Part shown: one piece after another, positions 54,176-64,000 of the stretch | Layout: each line of letters opens with the position of its first letter | How positions within the stretch are numbered: the first letter of the stretch is position 1 | Origin: Bartonella sp. JB63 | Lineage (GTDB): Bacteria; Pseudomonadota; Alphaproteobacteria; Rhizobiales; Rhizobiaceae | Assembly (NCBI RefSeq): GCF_002022665.1 | Contig: NZ_CP019788.1 | Coordinates: 806,001-870,000, forward strand | DNA: 64,000 nt | Direction of reading: 5' to 3' | Position numbers and translations under genes: made by a program | The notes under the pieces: model-generated | What the model saw: only the letters and a program-made list of their open reading frames with translations | What the model was told of the DNA's origin: nothing | The model's database searches: none

Positions 54176-54589
54176 TTATTCAGCAATACGCTGTACGAAA
54201 CGAGTTTTAATAGGGAGCTTTGCCGCACCTAATCTAAGTGCTTCACGCGCCACATCTTCAGAAACCCCATCAAGTTCAAACATAACACGCCCAGGCGCAA
54301 CACGTACTGCCCAATAATCAACACTTCCCTTACCTTTACCCATACGAACTTCAGTTGGCTTAGACGTAACAGGGACATCCGGAAAAATACGAATCCATAC
54401 ACGACCAGAACGCTTCATATAACGTGTAATTGCACGACGCACCGCTTCAATTTGACGGGCAGTAATACGCTCTGGCTCAACAGCTTTCAAACCGTAAGCA
54501 CCGAAATTCAAACCCGTACCTCCCTTCGAAGAACCATGAATACGACCCTTAAATTGTTTACGGAACTTTGTGCGCTTTGGCTGCAACAT
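54176..54589 (-). CDS. rplP: 50S ribosomal protein L16
   Basis: L16 binds near the A site of the 50S. The 137-residue product starts [19 protein letters not shown] and has the signatures RKQFKGR and [16 protein letters not shown]. The usual length is 137. It lies 37 bp after rpsC. Confidence 0.98.
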   Translation of the reverse strand: MLQPKRTKFRKQFKGRIHGSSKGGTGLNFGAYGLKAVEPERITARQIEAVRRAITRYMKRSGRVWIRIFPDVPVTSKPTEVRMGKGKGSVDYWAVRVAPGRVMFELDGVSEDVAREALRLGAAKLPIKTRFVQRIAE

Positions 54590-54626
54590 TGCTCTCTACT
54601 CCAAATTTCTGACTCAACCACAAAAA

Positions 54627-55337
54627 TTAAGCATTTTCGCGGCGACGATTCAATGAAGAACCTGACCGATCACCTTCCGTAGCACGACGCTCGGAAGCCA
54701 TCGGATCATGTTCAAGAATTTCACCTTTAAAGACCCAAACTTTAACACCACAAACACCATAAGCAGTCTTAGCTTCTGCTGTACCGTAATCAACATCGGC
54801 CCGCAACGTATGAAGCGGAACACGACCTTCACGATACCACTCCATACGAGCAATTTCAGCTCCTCCAAGACGACCAGAACAATTAATACGAATCCCCTCA
54901 GCTCCAAGACGCATAGCTGACTGAACAGCACGCTTCATTGCACGTCGAAAAGCAACACGACGCTCAAGTTGCTGAGCAATCGATTGAGCAATAATTGTAG
55001 AATCAATCTCTGGCTTACGAATTTCAACAATATTCAGCGAAGTTTCAGCATCAGTCATTTCTGAAAGCTTACGACGCAACTTCTCAATATCAGCACCTTT
55101 TTTACCAATAATAAGACCAGGACGCGCTGAATGAATTGTTATACGACACTTTTTATGAGGACGTTCAATAACAACCTTAGAAATAGCCGCTTGTTTTAAT
55201 TCTTCAGTTACATACAAACGAATTTTTAAATCTTCATGAAGAAGACGCCCATATTCACCATTATCAGCATACCAACGAGAATCCCAGGTCCGGTTAACTC
55301 CAAGGCGAAGTCCTATTGGATTGATCTTCTGTCCCAT
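54627..55337 (-). CDS. rpsC: 30S ribosomal protein S3
   Basis: S3 lines the mRNA entry tunnel. The 236-residue product opens [20 protein letters not shown] and contains a KH domain ([21 protein letters not shown]). The C-terminal domain signature is [35 protein letters not shown] in its conserved part. It overlaps the rplV stop by one base. Confidence 0.98.
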   Translation of the reverse strand: MGQKINPIGLRLGVNRTWDSRWYADNGEYGRLLHEDLKIRLYVTEELKQAAISKVVIERPHKKCRITIHSARPGLIIGKKGADIEKLRRKLSEMTDAETSLNIVEIRKPEIDSTIIAQSIAQQLERRVAFRRAMKRAVQSAMRLGAEGIRINCSGRLGGAEIARMEWYREGRVPLHTLRADVDYGTAEAKTAYGVCGVKVWVFKGEILEHDPMASERRATEGDRSGSSLNRRRENA

Positions 55338-55726
55338 TACGCGACCTCTCCTTTTTCGACAACTTCACGAACAATAATAGTAAGATGGGAAAATGGACGT
55401 TTTACTCGACTAGCACGACCACGCCCTCGAACATGAAAACGCTTCATTACAATAGATTTACCAACATACGCTTCTGCAACAATCAAGGAATCAATATCAA
55501 GATCATGATTATTTTCTGCATTAGCAATCGCTGACTCAAGAGTACTTCTAACTGTCCCAGCAATACGCTTACGCGAAAATGTCAAATCAGCCAATGCCAT
55601 ATTAACTTTTTTACCACGAATCATTGCAGCAACCAAATTAAGCTTTTGTGGACTTACACGAATTGTTCGGGCGACAGCTTTCGCCTCAATATCTTTCAGT
55701 TGCCGTGGAGCCTTAGCTTTGCCCAT
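55337..55726 (-). CDS. rplV: 50S ribosomal protein L22
   Basis: L22 lines the peptide exit tunnel, and its beta hairpin carries macrolide-resistance sites. The 129-residue product has [25 protein letters not shown] sequence near the start and the hairpin tip [24 protein letters not shown], with no insertion or deletion visible. It starts 2 bp after rpsS and overlaps rpsC by one base. Confidence 0.98.
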   Translation of the reverse strand: MGKAKAPRQLKDIEAKAVARTIRVSPQKLNLVAAMIRGKKVNMALADLTFSRKRIAGTVRSTLESAIANAENNHDLDIDSLIVAEAYVGKSIVMKRFHVRGRGRASRVKRPFSHLTIIVREVVEKGEVA

Positions 55727-55728
55727 TC

Positions 55729-56007
55729 CTACTTCCTTTTCGCTTTTTTATCTGCACCATGCCCATAATAGGTTCGGGTGGGAGCGAATTCACCAAATTT
55801 ATGCCCGACCATCTCTTCAGAAACAGAAACAGGAATATGTTTATTGCCGTTGTAAACACCAAAAGTCAAGCCAACAAATTGTGGCAAAATAGTAGAACGG
55901 CGACTCCATATTTTAATAACCTCATTACGTCCACTTGCACGAACTTTCTCTGCTTTCTTAAGAAGATAGCCGTCAATAAACGGACCTTTCCAAACTGAAC
56001 GAACCAC
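55729..56007 (-). CDS. rpsS: 30S ribosomal protein S19
   Basis: S19 forms a complex with S13 in the 30S head. The 92-residue product reads [20 protein letters not shown] and ends [19 protein letters not shown]. The start codon is GTG 56007. Length is standard. It follows rplB by 15 bp. Confidence 0.98.
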   Translation of the reverse strand: MVRSVWKGPFIDGYLLKKAEKVRASGRNEVIKIWSRRSTILPQFVGLTFGVYNGNKHIPVSVSEEMVGHKFGEFAPTRTYYGHGADKKAKRK

Positions 56008-56022
56008 CTTAGACTACCTTTC

Positions 56023-56856
56023 CTATTTCTTACGCTGATGACGCGAACGCATAATAAATTTATCAGTGACTCTATTGGAGCGTGTACGCTTACCTTTTGT
56101 AGGCTTACCCCAAGGAGACACCGGATGACGACCACCTGATGTACGACCCTCACCTCCACCATGCGGATGATCAACTGGATTCATAGCAACTCCACGAACA
56201 TGCGGACGCTTGCCACGCCAACGTGACCGACCAGCTTTACCATCACTAATATTCCCATGATCAGGATTTGAAACAGCACCAACTGTTGCAAAACAATTAC
56301 CTGAAATCAAACGTTGTTCGCCAGAATTAAGACGAAGAATAGCCATCCCTTCATCTCGCCCTACTAACTGCGCATAAGTCCCTGCTGAACGTGCAATTTG
56401 ACCACCTTTTCCAGGTTTCATTTCGACATTATGAATAATAGTACCAACAGGCATATTACTAAGAGGCATTGCATTGCCTAGCTTAACGTCAACATTTGAA
56501 CCCGCAACAACAGAATCACCAATATCAAGACGCTGTGGTGCAAGAATATAACTCAATTGCCCATCTTCATAACGAATCAATGCAATAAAAGCCGTACGAT
56601 TTGGATCATATTCCAAACGTTCAACTTTTGCAAACATATCACGCTTGCTACGTTTAAAATCAACAAACCTATAACTACGTTTATGACCACCACCTTGAAA
56701 ACGAGCAGTAATTCTACCATGATTATTGCGTCCACCCTTTGACGACAAACCATCTGTTAGTCTTTTTACAGGCTTACCTTTATAAAGATCAGAGCGATCT
56801 ACAATAACGAGCTGACGCTGTCCAGGCGTAGTTGAATTAAAGTGCTTAAGTGCCAT
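56023..56856 (-). CDS. rplB: 50S ribosomal protein L2
   Basis: L2 is required for subunit joining and peptidyl transfer. The 277-residue product contains [15 protein letters not shown], and the C-terminal signature [26 protein letters not shown] with the conserved histidine in HPHGG. It lies between rplW (25 bp) and rpsS. Confidence 0.99.
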   Translation of the reverse strand: MALKHFNSTTPGQRQLVIVDRSDLYKGKPVKRLTDGLSSKGGRNNHGRITARFQGGGHKRSYRFVDFKRSKRDMFAKVERLEYDPNRTAFIALIRYEDGQLSYILAPQRLDIGDSVVAGSNVDVKLGNAMPLSNMPVGTIIHNVEMKPGKGGQIARSAGTYAQLVGRDEGMAILRLNSGEQRLISGNCFATVGAVSNPDHGNISDGKAGRSRWRGKRPHVRGVAMNPVDHPHGGGEGRTSGGRHPVSPWGKPTKGKRTRSNRVTDKFIMRSRHQRKK

Positions 56857-56881
56857 TATTCCATTCCTATCTCCGAACCTT

Positions 56882-57175
56882 TTATAAACCTGTCGAAAGA
56901 TCTATTGATTGACCCTTAACAAGAGTCACAATCGCTTTTTTGACATCACTCTGCCGACCAACAACGCCTTTGAACCGCTTCATCTTACCTTTACGGATTA
57001 TTGTATTCACTGCTTTAACCTTTACGCCAAAAAGCGCTTCGATAGCAGCTTTAATTTCAGACTTTGTAGCTTTCTGTGCAACATTAAAAATAACTTGATC
57101 ATACTCAGAAAGCATAGTCGATTTCTCAGTAATAACTGGACTTAAAATTATATCATAATGGTGAAGGTTCGTCAT
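56882..57175 (-). CDS. rplW: 50S ribosomal protein L23
   Basis: L23 is the docking site for trigger factor and SRP at the tunnel exit. The 97-residue product has [40 protein letters not shown] in its conserved part and [10 protein letters not shown]. Its ATG overlaps the rplD stop by 4 bp. Confidence 0.98.
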   Translation of the reverse strand: MTNLHHYDIILSPVITEKSTMLSEYDQVIFNVAQKATKSEIKAAIEALFGVKVKAVNTIIRKGKMKRFKGVVGRQSDVKKAIVTLVKGQSIDLSTGL

Positions 57176-57792
57176 TTGAAACGCTCCTCAAGGGCTTCAA
57201 CAGCTTCTTTTGATAAAACAAGCTTGCCGCGACGCAAAATATCATAAACATTAATCCCCTGAACCGGCAAAACATCAATATTAGGAATATTAGATGCCGC
57301 ACGAAAAAAATTCACATCAATTTCTTTTCCACCAATTAATAAAGCATTATTGAAACCAAGTTTAGAAAAACTCGCACTCAACACTTTTGTTTTTACATCT
57401 CGAATATTAAACTCATTAACCACAATCAAATTATCTTCTTTTAATTTGACTGATAGAGCTAAACGTAATCCAAGAGCACGAACCTTTTTAGGAAGACCAT
57501 GCGCGTGACTCCGCATCACCGGACCATGTGCTTTACCACCACCTCGGAATTGCGGTGCTCGAGCAGAAGAATGCCGAGCACGCCCAGTTCCTTTTTGTTT
57601 GAACATTTTTGCCCCTGTCCGTGATACATCCGATCGACCTTGTGACTGATGTGTTCCTTTTAGACGACGTGCAAGCTGCCAACGAACAACACGTTGCAAA
57701 ATATCCTCACGAGGAATAAGACCAAAAATATTTTCAGAAACCTTTACTTTACCGGCTTCTTTACCATCAAAGGTTTTTATCATAAGATCCAT
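57172..57792 (-). CDS. rplD: 50S ribosomal protein L4
   Basis: L4 lines the exit tunnel and in E. coli represses the S10 operon. The 206-residue product starts at ATG 57792, which overlaps the rplC stop codon (TGATG). The tunnel loop [22 protein letters not shown] is intact, with no macrolide-type deletion visible. It precedes rplW with a 4-bp overlap. Confidence 0.97.
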   Translation of the reverse strand: MDLMIKTFDGKEAGKVKVSENIFGLIPREDILQRVVRWQLARRLKGTHQSQGRSDVSRTGAKMFKQKGTGRARHSSARAPQFRGGGKAHGPVMRSHAHGLPKKVRALGLRLALSVKLKEDNLIVVNEFNIRDVKTKVLSASFSKLGFNNALLIGGKEIDVNFFRAASNIPNIDVLPVQGINVYDILRRGKLVLSKEAVEALEERFK

Positions 57793-58532
57793 CACTCAGC
57801 TCCCTCAGCTTCAGAAACTTCCGCCATTAAGGGAATTGCTTCCGTTTTTTCTCTAACAAGCTGGCGAATACCAGCAGGCTTTGGCGCATTATCAGGAAGA
57901 CGTTTCTTTATAGCATCTCGCACTAAAATCCAAGATCCTTTAGAACCAGAAACAGAACCACGCACTAAAATTAAACCACGATCAACATCTGTAGAAACAA
58001 CTTCAACATTCTGAGTTGTTACACGCACCTGCCCCATGTGACCAGCCATTTTTTTGCCTTTAAATACCTTTCCCGGATCTTGACACTGACCTGTTGAACC
58101 ATGAGCACGATGTGTAATTGAATTACCATGTGAAGCACGATGCCCACCAAAATTATGGCGCTTCATAACACCAGCAAAACCCTTACCAATACTTGTACCT
58201 GTTACATCAACTCTTTGACCTGGCACAAAATGTTCCACTGTAATTTCAGTACCAACATCAAGTAGATTATCAGGACTAACACGAAATTCCGCTATCTTAG
58301 CTTTTGGTTCAACTGCAGCTTTAGCAAAATGTCCACGAAGAGCTTGCGACGTATTTTTAACTTTAGCAAACCCCACACCTAATTGAACAGCAGTATAACC
58401 ATTTTTTTCAACTGTACGCTGGGCAATAACCTGACATCTATTTAAACGAAGCACGGTCACTGGCACATGCTCACCAGCATCATTATAAATACGAGTCATA
58501 CCTAATTTCTGTGCTATCACACCTGAACGCAT
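57792..58532 (-). CDS. rplC: 50S ribosomal protein L3
   Basis: L3 nucleates 50S assembly and reaches the peptidyl transferase centre. The product has 246 residues from ATG 58532 ([21 protein letters not shown]), with an AAGGA box upstream. The extension to 58556 lacks support. It has the signature [49 protein letters not shown] in its conserved part, including the glutamine (GQ) that is methylated by PrmB in other bacteria. Confidence 0.98.
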   Translation of the reverse strand: MRSGVIAQKLGMTRIYNDAGEHVPVTVLRLNRCQVIAQRTVEKNGYTAVQLGVGFAKVKNTSQALRGHFAKAAVEPKAKIAEFRVSPDNLLDVGTEITVEHFVPGQRVDVTGTSIGKGFAGVMKRHNFGGHRASHGNSITHRAHGSTGQCQDPGKVFKGKKMAGHMGQVRVTTQNVEVVSTDVDRGLILVRGSVSGSKGSWILVRDAIKKRLPDNAPKPAGIRQLVREKTEAIPLMAEVSEAEGAE

Positions 58533-58559
58533 TGGGTTTGTTCCTTCTGTCTTCAAACC

Positions 58560-58868
58560 TCAGAGCTTGATTTCAACATCCACACCAGCAGAAAGATCAA
58601 GCTTCATGAGCGCATCTACCGTTTGTGGTGTCGGATCAACAATATCAAGAAGACGTTTATGTGTACGCATTTCAAACTGTTCACGCCTCTTCTTGTCAAT
58701 GTGTGGCCCACGATTAACCGTAAACTTCTCAATCCGTGTTGGAAGTGGAATAGGACCACGGACATTAGCACCAGTACGCTTAGCAGTTGATACAATCTCA
58801 CGCGTTGATGCATCAAGAATCCAATGATCAAATGCCTTTAGGCGAATACGGATATTCTGGCCATTCAT
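58560..58868 (-). CDS. rpsJ: 30S ribosomal protein S10 (NusE)
   Basis: S10 is part of the 30S head and, as NusE, of antitermination complexes. The product has 102 residues from ATG 58868 ([19 protein letters not shown]), the family N-terminus. The longer frame to 58916 is unsupported. It contains the S10 signature around [23 protein letters not shown]. It lies 67 bp downstream of tuf copy 2 and heads the S10 block. Confidence 0.98.
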   Translation of the reverse strand: MNGQNIRIRLKAFDHWILDASTREIVSTAKRTGANVRGPIPLPTRIEKFTVNRGPHIDKKRREQFEMRTHKRLLDIVDPTPQTVDALMKLDLSAGVDVEIKL

Positions 58869-58928
58869 GCTCTTTATTTCCCTATCATACGAAATGTCTT
58901 CAACAATCAAAGACATTTCTCAACGATT

Positions 58929-60112
58929 ATTTCATTTATTCAATGATTTTAGATACGATACCAGCACCAACGGTACGGCCACCTTCTCGGATTGCGAAAC
59001 GGAGCTTCTCTTCCATTGCAATAGGCGCAATCAAAGAAACATCCATAGCAACATTATCACCTGGCATAACCATTTCCGTTCCCTCTGGCAACGTAACTAT
59101 ACCGGTAACATCTGTTGTACGAAAATAAAACTGAGGACGATAATTCGTGAAAAACGGTGTATGACGACCCCCTTCATCTTTCGTTAAAATATAGGCTTCA
59201 GCTTTAAACTTAGTATGCGGCGTAACAGAACCAGGCTTCGCCAAAACCTGACCACGCTCAATCCCTTCTCGATCAACACCACGAAGCAAAGCTCCAATAT
59301 TATCACCAGCCTGACCTTGATCCAAAAGTTTACGAAACATTTCAACCCCAGTAACTGTTGTCTTAGATGTAGGACGGATACCGATAATCTCTATTTCTTC
59401 ACCAACTTTAATAACACCACGCTCAACACGACCCGTAACAACCGTACCACGACCAGATATAGAAAATACATCCTCAATAGGCATCAAAAACGGTTGATCA
59501 ACTGGACGCTCAGGCGTCGGTATATATTTATCAATTTCACTCATCAAAAGACGAACAGAATCTTCCCCTATACTCTTATTAGAATCCTCAAGCGCTGCTA
59601 AAGCTGACCCCTTAACTATAGGAATATCGTCTCCAGGAAAATCATATTTCGATAAAAGCTCTCGAACCTCAAGCTCAACAAGCTCTAAAAGCTCTGCATC
59701 ATCAACCTGATCAACTTTATTCAGAAAAACAACAATCGCTGGAACACCAACCTGACGCGCCAACAAAATATGCTCTCGCGTCTGAGGCATAGGACCATCC
59801 GCCGCAGAAACAACCAATATGGCTCCGTCCATTTGCGCAGCACCTGTAATCATGTTCTTAACATAATCAGCATGACCAGGACAATCAACATGCGCATAGT
59901 GACGGCTCTCCGTTTCATACTCAACATGCGCAGTAGATATCGTTATACCACGAGCACGCTCCTCAGGTGCCGCATCAATTTGATCATATGCTTTAAATTC
60001 ACCAAAATACTTCGTAATCGCTGCCGTCAATGAAGTCTTTCCATGATCAACGTGACCAATCGTACCTATATTAACATGTGGCTTCGTACGTTCAAATTTG
60101 CTCTTTGCCATT
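58929..60112. repeat. tuf direct repeat, copy 2
   Basis: These 1184 bases are identical to 30189-31372, offset by 28740 bp in the same orientation. Identity stops sharply at both ends, next to the start and stop codons of tuf. Confidence 0.95.
58936..60111 (-). CDS. tuf: Elongation factor Tu (copy 2)
   Basis: This is the second EF-Tu gene, 391 residues, identical in DNA sequence to copy 1, with all GTPase motifs ([21 protein letters not shown]). It lies in the tufA-type context fusA-tuf-rpsJ of the str operon, 76 bp after fusA. Two tuf copies kept identical by gene conversion are normal in proteobacteria. The upstream flank differs from copy 1 (ends in TTTGAGCTC), so the ribosome binding sites and expression may differ. 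Confidence 0.99.
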   Translation of the reverse strand: MAKSKFERTKPHVNIGTIGHVDHGKTSLTAAITKYFGEFKAYDQIDAAPEERARGITISTAHVEYETESRHYAHVDCPGHADYVKNMITGAAQMDGAILVVSAADGPMPQTREHILLARQVGVPAIVVFLNKVDQVDDAELLELVELEVRELLSKYDFPGDDIPIVKGSALAALEDSNKSIGEDSVRLLMSEIDKYIPTPERPVDQPFLMPIEDVFSISGRGTVVTGRVERGVIKVGEEIEIIGIRPTSKTTVTGVEMFRKLLDQGQAGDNIGALLRGVDREGIERGQVLAKPGSVTPHTKFKAEAYILTKDEGGRHTPFFTNYRPQFYFRTTDVTGIVTLPEGTEMVMPGDNVAMDVSLIAPIAMEEKLRFAIREGGRTVGAGIVSKIIE

Positions 60113-60187
60113 TGAGCTCTCCATTTTTTTGTTCAAATTATGAACTAAGTTTAAAATTAATATACGATTATAAATTACGTATATTGA

Positions 60188-62272
60188 TTACGCGTATTTT
60201 TTCTGAATCTCCTGTGCTACAGCTGAAGGAACTGGCTCATAATGATCAAATTGCATCGTATATTGAGCTCTTCCCTGACTCATTGATCGAAGTGTATTTA
60301 CATAACCAAACATATTTGCCAAAGGAACCATTGCATTCACAACCGTCGCAATACCACGAGTTTCAGTACCTGAAATCTGACCTCGACGAGAATTCAAATC
60401 ACCAATCACATCACCAACATAATCTTCCGGTGTTACAACTTCTACTTTCATAATTGGCTCAAGAAGCTGAGCACCAGCTTTTTGCGCACCTTCCCGAAAC
60501 GCTGCACGCGCAGCAATCTCAAAGGCTAAAACAGAAGAATCAACATCATGATAGCCACCATCAATCAAAGTAGCTTTTACACCAAGCATAGGAAATCCGG
60601 CAAAAGGACCTGACCCCATAACACTTTCAATACCTTTTTGAACACCTGGAATATACTCTTTAGGGACAGCACCACCAACAATTTTTGATTCAAAAATGAA
60701 ATCATCACCATCATGAGGTTCAAAAATAATTTTTACACGAGCAAATTGCCCAGAACCACCAGATTGCTTCTTATGAGTATAATCAATTTCAGCAACTTTC
60801 GTTATCGATTCACGATAAGCTACTTGAGGCTGTCCAACATTAGCTTCAACCTTAAATTCACGCCGCATACGATCAACAATAATATCAAGATGAAGCTCAC
60901 CCATTCCAGCAATAATCGTCTGACCAGATTCCTCATCCGATTTAACACGAAACGAAGGATCTTCAGCAGCCAAACGATTAAGAGCAAGACCCATTTTTTC
61001 TTGATCTGCCTTTGTTTTCGGCTCAATAGCAATTTCAATAACAGGCTCAGGAAATTCCATTCGCTCTAAAATAACAGGCTTCAAAGGATCACAAAGAGTA
61101 TCACCCGTTGTTGTCTCCTTAAGACCAGCAAGAGCAACAATATCACCCGCAAACGCCTCTTCAATATCCTCACGAGAATTAGAATGCATCTGAAGCATAC
61201 GTCCCAAACGCTCTCTCTTTCCCTTCACAGTATTTTCAAGAGAAATACCTTTTTGAACCTTACCAGAATAAATACGACAAAAAGTCAATGATCCTACAAA
61301 CGGGTCATTCATAATCTTAAAAGCAAGCATAGAAAGCGGAGCCTCATCCGAAGATTCACGGGTCGTTTCAGTCTCAGTCTTAACATCAATACCATTAATA
61401 GCTGGAACATCAACTGGAGAAGGAAGATAAGAAACAACAGCATCTAAAAGTGGTTGAACGCCTTTATTTTTAAAGGCTGTACCACAAAGAACCGGATGAA
61501 ACTGAACTTTTATTGTACCTTTACGAACAAGAGCAACAAGCTGCTCATTGGTTGGCATAACCCCCTCCAAATAAGCTTCCGTTGCGGCTTCATCAACTTC
61601 AACAGCCATCTCAATCAATTTTTCCCGGTATTCTTCTGCCTTTTCCTTTAATTCATTAGGTATATCACTTACCGTAGCTGAAACCCCAATAGAACCATCC
61701 CATGTCAACGCCTTCATCTCGATAAGATCAACAACACCTTCAAAATCATTTTCAGCACCAATTGGCAACTGTAGAACAAGCGCCCTAGCACCCAACCGAG
61801 AAGAAACCATTTCTACACTACGATAGAAATCAGCCCCAATCTTATCCATCTTATTAACAAATATCATACGGGGTACATGATACTTCTCAGCCTGTCGCCA
61901 AACAGTTTCCGTTTGAGGCTCCACGCCTGCATTCGCATCCAACAACGCTATAGCACCATCAAGCACACGCAAAGAACGCTCAACTTCAATTGTAAAATCA
62001 ACGTGACCAGGGGTATCAATGATATTAAAGCGCCGCTTTCGACCATCGCGCCCTTCCCAAAAAGTAGTCGTTGCAGCAGATGTAATTGTAATACCACGCT
62101 CCTGCTCCTGCTCCATCCAATCCATCGTAGAAGCACCATCATGCGTTTCGCCAATCTTGTGATTCTTACCAGTGTAGAATAAAATACGCTCAGTCATCGT
62201 GGTTTTACCGGCATCAATATGCGCCATAATACCAAAATTACGATAGTCCTCAATTTTATATTCGCGAGCCAT
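60188..62272 (-). CDS. fusA: Elongation factor G
   Basis: EF-G drives translocation and, with RRF, ribosome recycling. The 694-residue product has GTPase motifs AHIDAGKTT at 17-25, [19 protein letters not shown] and NKMDK. Domains II-V follow, with domain IV (about 480-600) containing [16 protein letters not shown] and the loop GGYHDVDSS. Length and motifs are normal. It lies between rpsG (32 bp) and tuf copy 2. Confidence 0.99.
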   Translation of the reverse strand: MAREYKIEDYRNFGIMAHIDAGKTTMTERILFYTGKNHKIGETHDGASTMDWMEQEQERGITITSAATTTFWEGRDGRKRRFNIIDTPGHVDFTIEVERSLRVLDGAIALLDANAGVEPQTETVWRQAEKYHVPRMIFVNKMDKIGADFYRSVEMVSSRLGARALVLQLPIGAENDFEGVVDLIEMKALTWDGSIGVSATVSDIPNELKEKAEEYREKLIEMAVEVDEAATEAYLEGVMPTNEQLVALVRKGTIKVQFHPVLCGTAFKNKGVQPLLDAVVSYLPSPVDVPAINGIDVKTETETTRESSDEAPLSMLAFKIMNDPFVGSLTFCRIYSGKVQKGISLENTVKGKRERLGRMLQMHSNSREDIEEAFAGDIVALAGLKETTTGDTLCDPLKPVILERMEFPEPVIEIAIEPKTKADQEKMGLALNRLAAEDPSFRVKSDEESGQTIIAGMGELHLDIIVDRMRREFKVEANVGQPQVAYRESITKVAEIDYTHKKQSGGSGQFARVKIIFEPHDGDDFIFESKIVGGAVPKEYIPGVQKGIESVMGSGPFAGFPMLGVKATLIDGGYHDVDSSVLAFEIAARAAFREGAQKAGAQLLEPIMKVEVVTPEDYVGDVIGDLNSRRGQISGTETRGIATVVNAMVPLANMFGYVNTLRSMSQGRAQYTMQFDHYEPVPSAVAQEIQKKYA

Positions 62273-62304
62273 TCTTTTTGCCTTAGATTTTTTCTAAATA
62301 CACC

Positions 62305-62775
62305 TTACCAGCGATAATGAGAAAACGCACGATTAGCCTCGGCCATACGATGAACATCTTCGCGCTTTTTTACTGCAGAACCACGATTATTAGCAGCATC
62401 AACCAACTCACCAGAAAGGCGATTAATCATTGTTGTTTCATTTCGCCCACGTGCTGCTGCAATCAACCAACGAATAGCTAGAGCCTGGCGACGATCAGGA
62501 CGGACATCAATTGGAACCTGATAAGTTGCCCCCCCAACACGACGCGAACGAACTTCAATATGTGGAGCCACATTTTCCAACGCTTGATGAAACAAAGCAA
62601 CAGGATTTGTCTTAGCCTTACTCTCAATAGAATCAAGCGCACCATAAACAATACGCTCAGCTACTGACTTTTTACCATCAAACATAATGGCATTCATAAA
62701 TTTCGCAATAACCAAATCACCGTATTTAGGATCTGGATTAATTTCACGTTTTTCTGCTCTGTGGCGACGGGACAT
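62305..62775 (-). CDS. rpsG: 30S ribosomal protein S7
   Basis: S7 nucleates the 30S head and in E. coli represses the str operon. The 156-residue product reads [20 protein letters not shown] and has the signature [21 protein letters not shown]. Length is standard. It follows rpsL by 17 bp. Confidence 0.98.
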   Translation of the reverse strand: MSRRHRAEKREINPDPKYGDLVIAKFMNAIMFDGKKSVAERIVYGALDSIESKAKTNPVALFHQALENVAPHIEVRSRRVGGATYQVPIDVRPDRRQALAIRWLIAAARGRNETTMINRLSGELVDAANNRGSAVKKREDVHRMAEANRAFSHYRW

Positions 62776-62792
62776 TGGCTTTGTCTCTCAAT

Positions 62793-63164
62793 TTATTTTG
62801 GACGCTTTGCGCCATACTTAGAACGACGCTGTTTACGATTTTTGACACCCTGAGTATCAAGCAAACCACGAACAATGTGATATCGAACTCCGGGCAGATC
62901 CTTTACACGACCACCACGAATCATCACAACAGAGTGCTCTTGAAGATTATGCCCCTCACCCGGAATATAACCAATCACCTCAAACCCATTCGTCAAACGA
63001 ACTTTAGCAACTTTACGAAGAGCAGAATTGGGCTTCTTCGGTGTCGTTGTATATACACGCGTACAAACACCACGTTTTTGGGGATTCTCTTGAAGAGCAG
63101 GAACCTTATTGCGTTTAACTGGCACTACTCGTGGCTTTCTAATCAACTGATTTACGGTAGGCAT
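62793..63164 (-). CDS. rpsL: 30S ribosomal protein S12
   Basis: S12 is at the decoding centre. The product has 123 residues from ATG 63164 ([20 protein letters not shown]), with a GAGGAAGG box upstream. The frame up to 63185 has no support. Lysines 43 (TTPKKPNS) and 88 (GRVKDLPG), whose substitution gives streptomycin resistance, are wild type. It is the first gene of the str-S10-spc-alpha supercluster. Confidence 0.98.
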   Translation of the reverse strand: MPTVNQLIRKPRVVPVKRNKVPALQENPQKRGVCTRVYTTTPKKPNSALRKVAKVRLTNGFEVIGYIPGEGHNLQEHSVVMIRGGRVKDLPGVRYHIVRGLLDTQGVKNRKQRRSKYGAKRPK

Positions 63165-63274
63165 ACAACCTTCCTCTTTAAACAATCTGCATTCGTCGTA
63201 CCCACTTGGGCTTCTATTATCACAAATCTACTCCGATAAAACTCAGAATAAATACATAGTTCATAATACAAAAT

Positions 63275-63303
63275 CGGGCACGACTGTATAAACAGTTTAC
63301 CCG
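63275..63303 (-). promoter_or_regulatory. Inverted repeat in the rpsL upstream region
   Basis: CGGG (63275-63278) pairs with CCCG (63300-63303), enclosing ACTGT-ATAA-ACAGT. It lies 111-139 bases upstream of the rpsL ATG, in the probable leader or promoter of the str operon. Role unknown. Confidence 0.4.
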
Positions 63304-63316
63304 ACTACCAGCATAG

Positions 63317-63330
63317 GAGGCATTTGCCTC
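63317..63330. repeat. 14-bp inverted repeat upstream of rpsL
   Basis: GAGGCA-TT-TGCCTC is a perfect 6-bp inverted repeat with a 2-base centre. It could be a protein-binding site or a small hairpin. No function can be assigned. Confidence 0.4.
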
Positions 63331-63634
63331 TTGCATTAGCACTAGCATTTGCTTTTAGATCTTACAAATTTTCCTTAAGATGAACCTAAAATCATCCTAA
63401 TCCTTAATCACTTTCATACCGATCATGATAGTTTCTAATAGCGGGAACACATACGTTCGTCAAGTACCAAACATCAGAAAAATTTGTAAAAGTAAAAATT
63501 CAATAAGCAAAAAAGCTAATACACAAAATAATAAGCTCACACAACAAAATGTGCTATAATATATTGGGGGTAATTGCATAATACTTAACAGAACGACTTG
63601 CTAATCACACACCTGATACTTAAAATTAAACAGT

Positions 63635-64000
63635 ATGAAAATAGCAACATGGAATATAGCCGGTATAAAAGCGCGACATGAAACGTTATGTAAATGGCTA
63701 AAACAGTATCAACCTGATATAGTTTGCTTGCAAGAGATTAAAAGTGTTGATGAGAATTTCCCGCGTGATACAATTGAAAGTTTAGGCTACCATATAGAAA
63801 CACATGGACAAAAAAGCTTTAATGGTGTTGCAATTCTCTCTAAAAAAGTACCCGATGAAATTATTCGTCGATTACCAGGTGATAATAATGATAAGCAAGC
63901 ACGTTATATTGAAACTGTTTATTCAACAAATAAAGGGAGTATTCGTGTTGCTTCTCTCTATCTTCCAAATGGCAATCCTATTAATAACGAAAAATACCTT
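63635..64000 (+). CDS. xthA: Exodeoxyribonuclease III, 5' part (cut by window end)
   Basis: Exonuclease III is an AP endonuclease and 3'-5' exonuclease of base excision repair. The frame starts at ATG 63635 with MKIATWNIAGIKARHETL and stays open for 122 codons to the window end, of about 260 expected. Family signs are TWNIAGIKAR (asparagine in the active site), the metal-binding glutamate in VCLQEIKS, GYHIETHGQKSFNGVAILSK, and VASLYLPNGNPI. It is divergent from rpsL and starts a new transcription unit. Confidence 0.95.
   Translation, partial: MKIATWNIAGIKARHETLCKWLKQYQPDIVCLQEIKSVDENFPRDTIESLGYHIETHGQKSFNGVAILSKKVPDEIIRRLPGDNNDKQARYIETVYSTNKGSIRVASLYLPNGNPINNEKYL

Larger units (their letters stand above)
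63165..63634. other. Divergent promoter region between rpsL and xthA
   Basis: These 470 bp separate the ribosomal supercluster from xthA. They must hold the str promoter and the xthA promoter. A TATAAT is at about 63554-63559 on the plus strand, without a good -35 partner. Two inverted repeats lie on the rpsL side (listed separately). No ORF is convincing. Confidence 0.6.

Noticed and set aside
44526..63164. Plus-strand ORFs of 60-140 codons across the ribosomal region
   Set aside because: They are antisense shadows of complete, well-conserved ribosomal protein genes.

Overview
The window is a gene-dense, clearly AT-rich stretch of alphaproteobacterial chromosome. Gene order and content point to the Rhizobiales, most probably a Bartonella-type, host-associated genome. 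The reasons are the lpxD-bamA-rseP-cdsA-frr-pyrH-tsf-rpsB order, an EipB (DUF1849) envelope protein, an NdvA/ChvA-type glucan exporter, two identical tuf genes with tRNA-Trp, tRNA-Gly and tRNA-Tyr around one of them, low GC, relaxed spacing and gene decay. This assignment is inferred from memory of these genomes, not from a database search.

Layout. Positions 1-9131 (minus strand) hold envelope biogenesis genes (lpxD partial, bamA, rseP, cdsA) followed by frr, pyrH, tsf and rpsB. Positions 9293-17401 are a looser region with eipB, a RidA-family gene, a HIT protein, a decayed clpA relic, a D-Ala-D-Ala carboxypeptidase with a SPOR domain, an unrecognised 91-residue ORF, sdaA, a nitroreductase and a MerR regulator. 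Positions 17661-31729 (minus strand) are the rpoBC, rplJL, rplKA, nusG, secE, tRNA-Trp, tuf, tRNA-Gly, tRNA-Tyr block. Positions 31914-44250 carry rlmB, an ATP12 chaperone gene, a pseudouridine synthase gene, ndvA, alaS, recA, rarA and a DegP-type protease. Positions 44526-63164 (minus strand) are one long str-S10-spc-alpha supercluster from rpsL to rplQ. The window ends inside xthA on the plus strand.

Most of the window is core machinery: transcription (rpoA, rpoB, rpoC, nusG), translation (about 30 ribosomal proteins, four translation factors, three tRNAs), secretion (secE, secY) and outer-membrane assembly with its quality control. I found no phage, insertion sequence, CRISPR array, toxin-antitoxin pair or secretion island, and no candidate for a new multi-gene system.

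The points that merit a second look are small. They are a relic of clpA recognisable by its Walker B region, a perfect 1184-bp direct repeat covering the two tuf genes, three separate two-copy tandem duplications of about 20 bp in non-coding DNA, a 466-bp gap where uppS usually lies, a CtrA-type box between eipB and ridA, an 11-bp hairpin between rplL and rpoB, a structured leader before rplJ, and an unrecognised but well-formed 91-residue ORF. Where an internal start codon fits the family and has a good ribosome binding site, I trimmed the gene to it.
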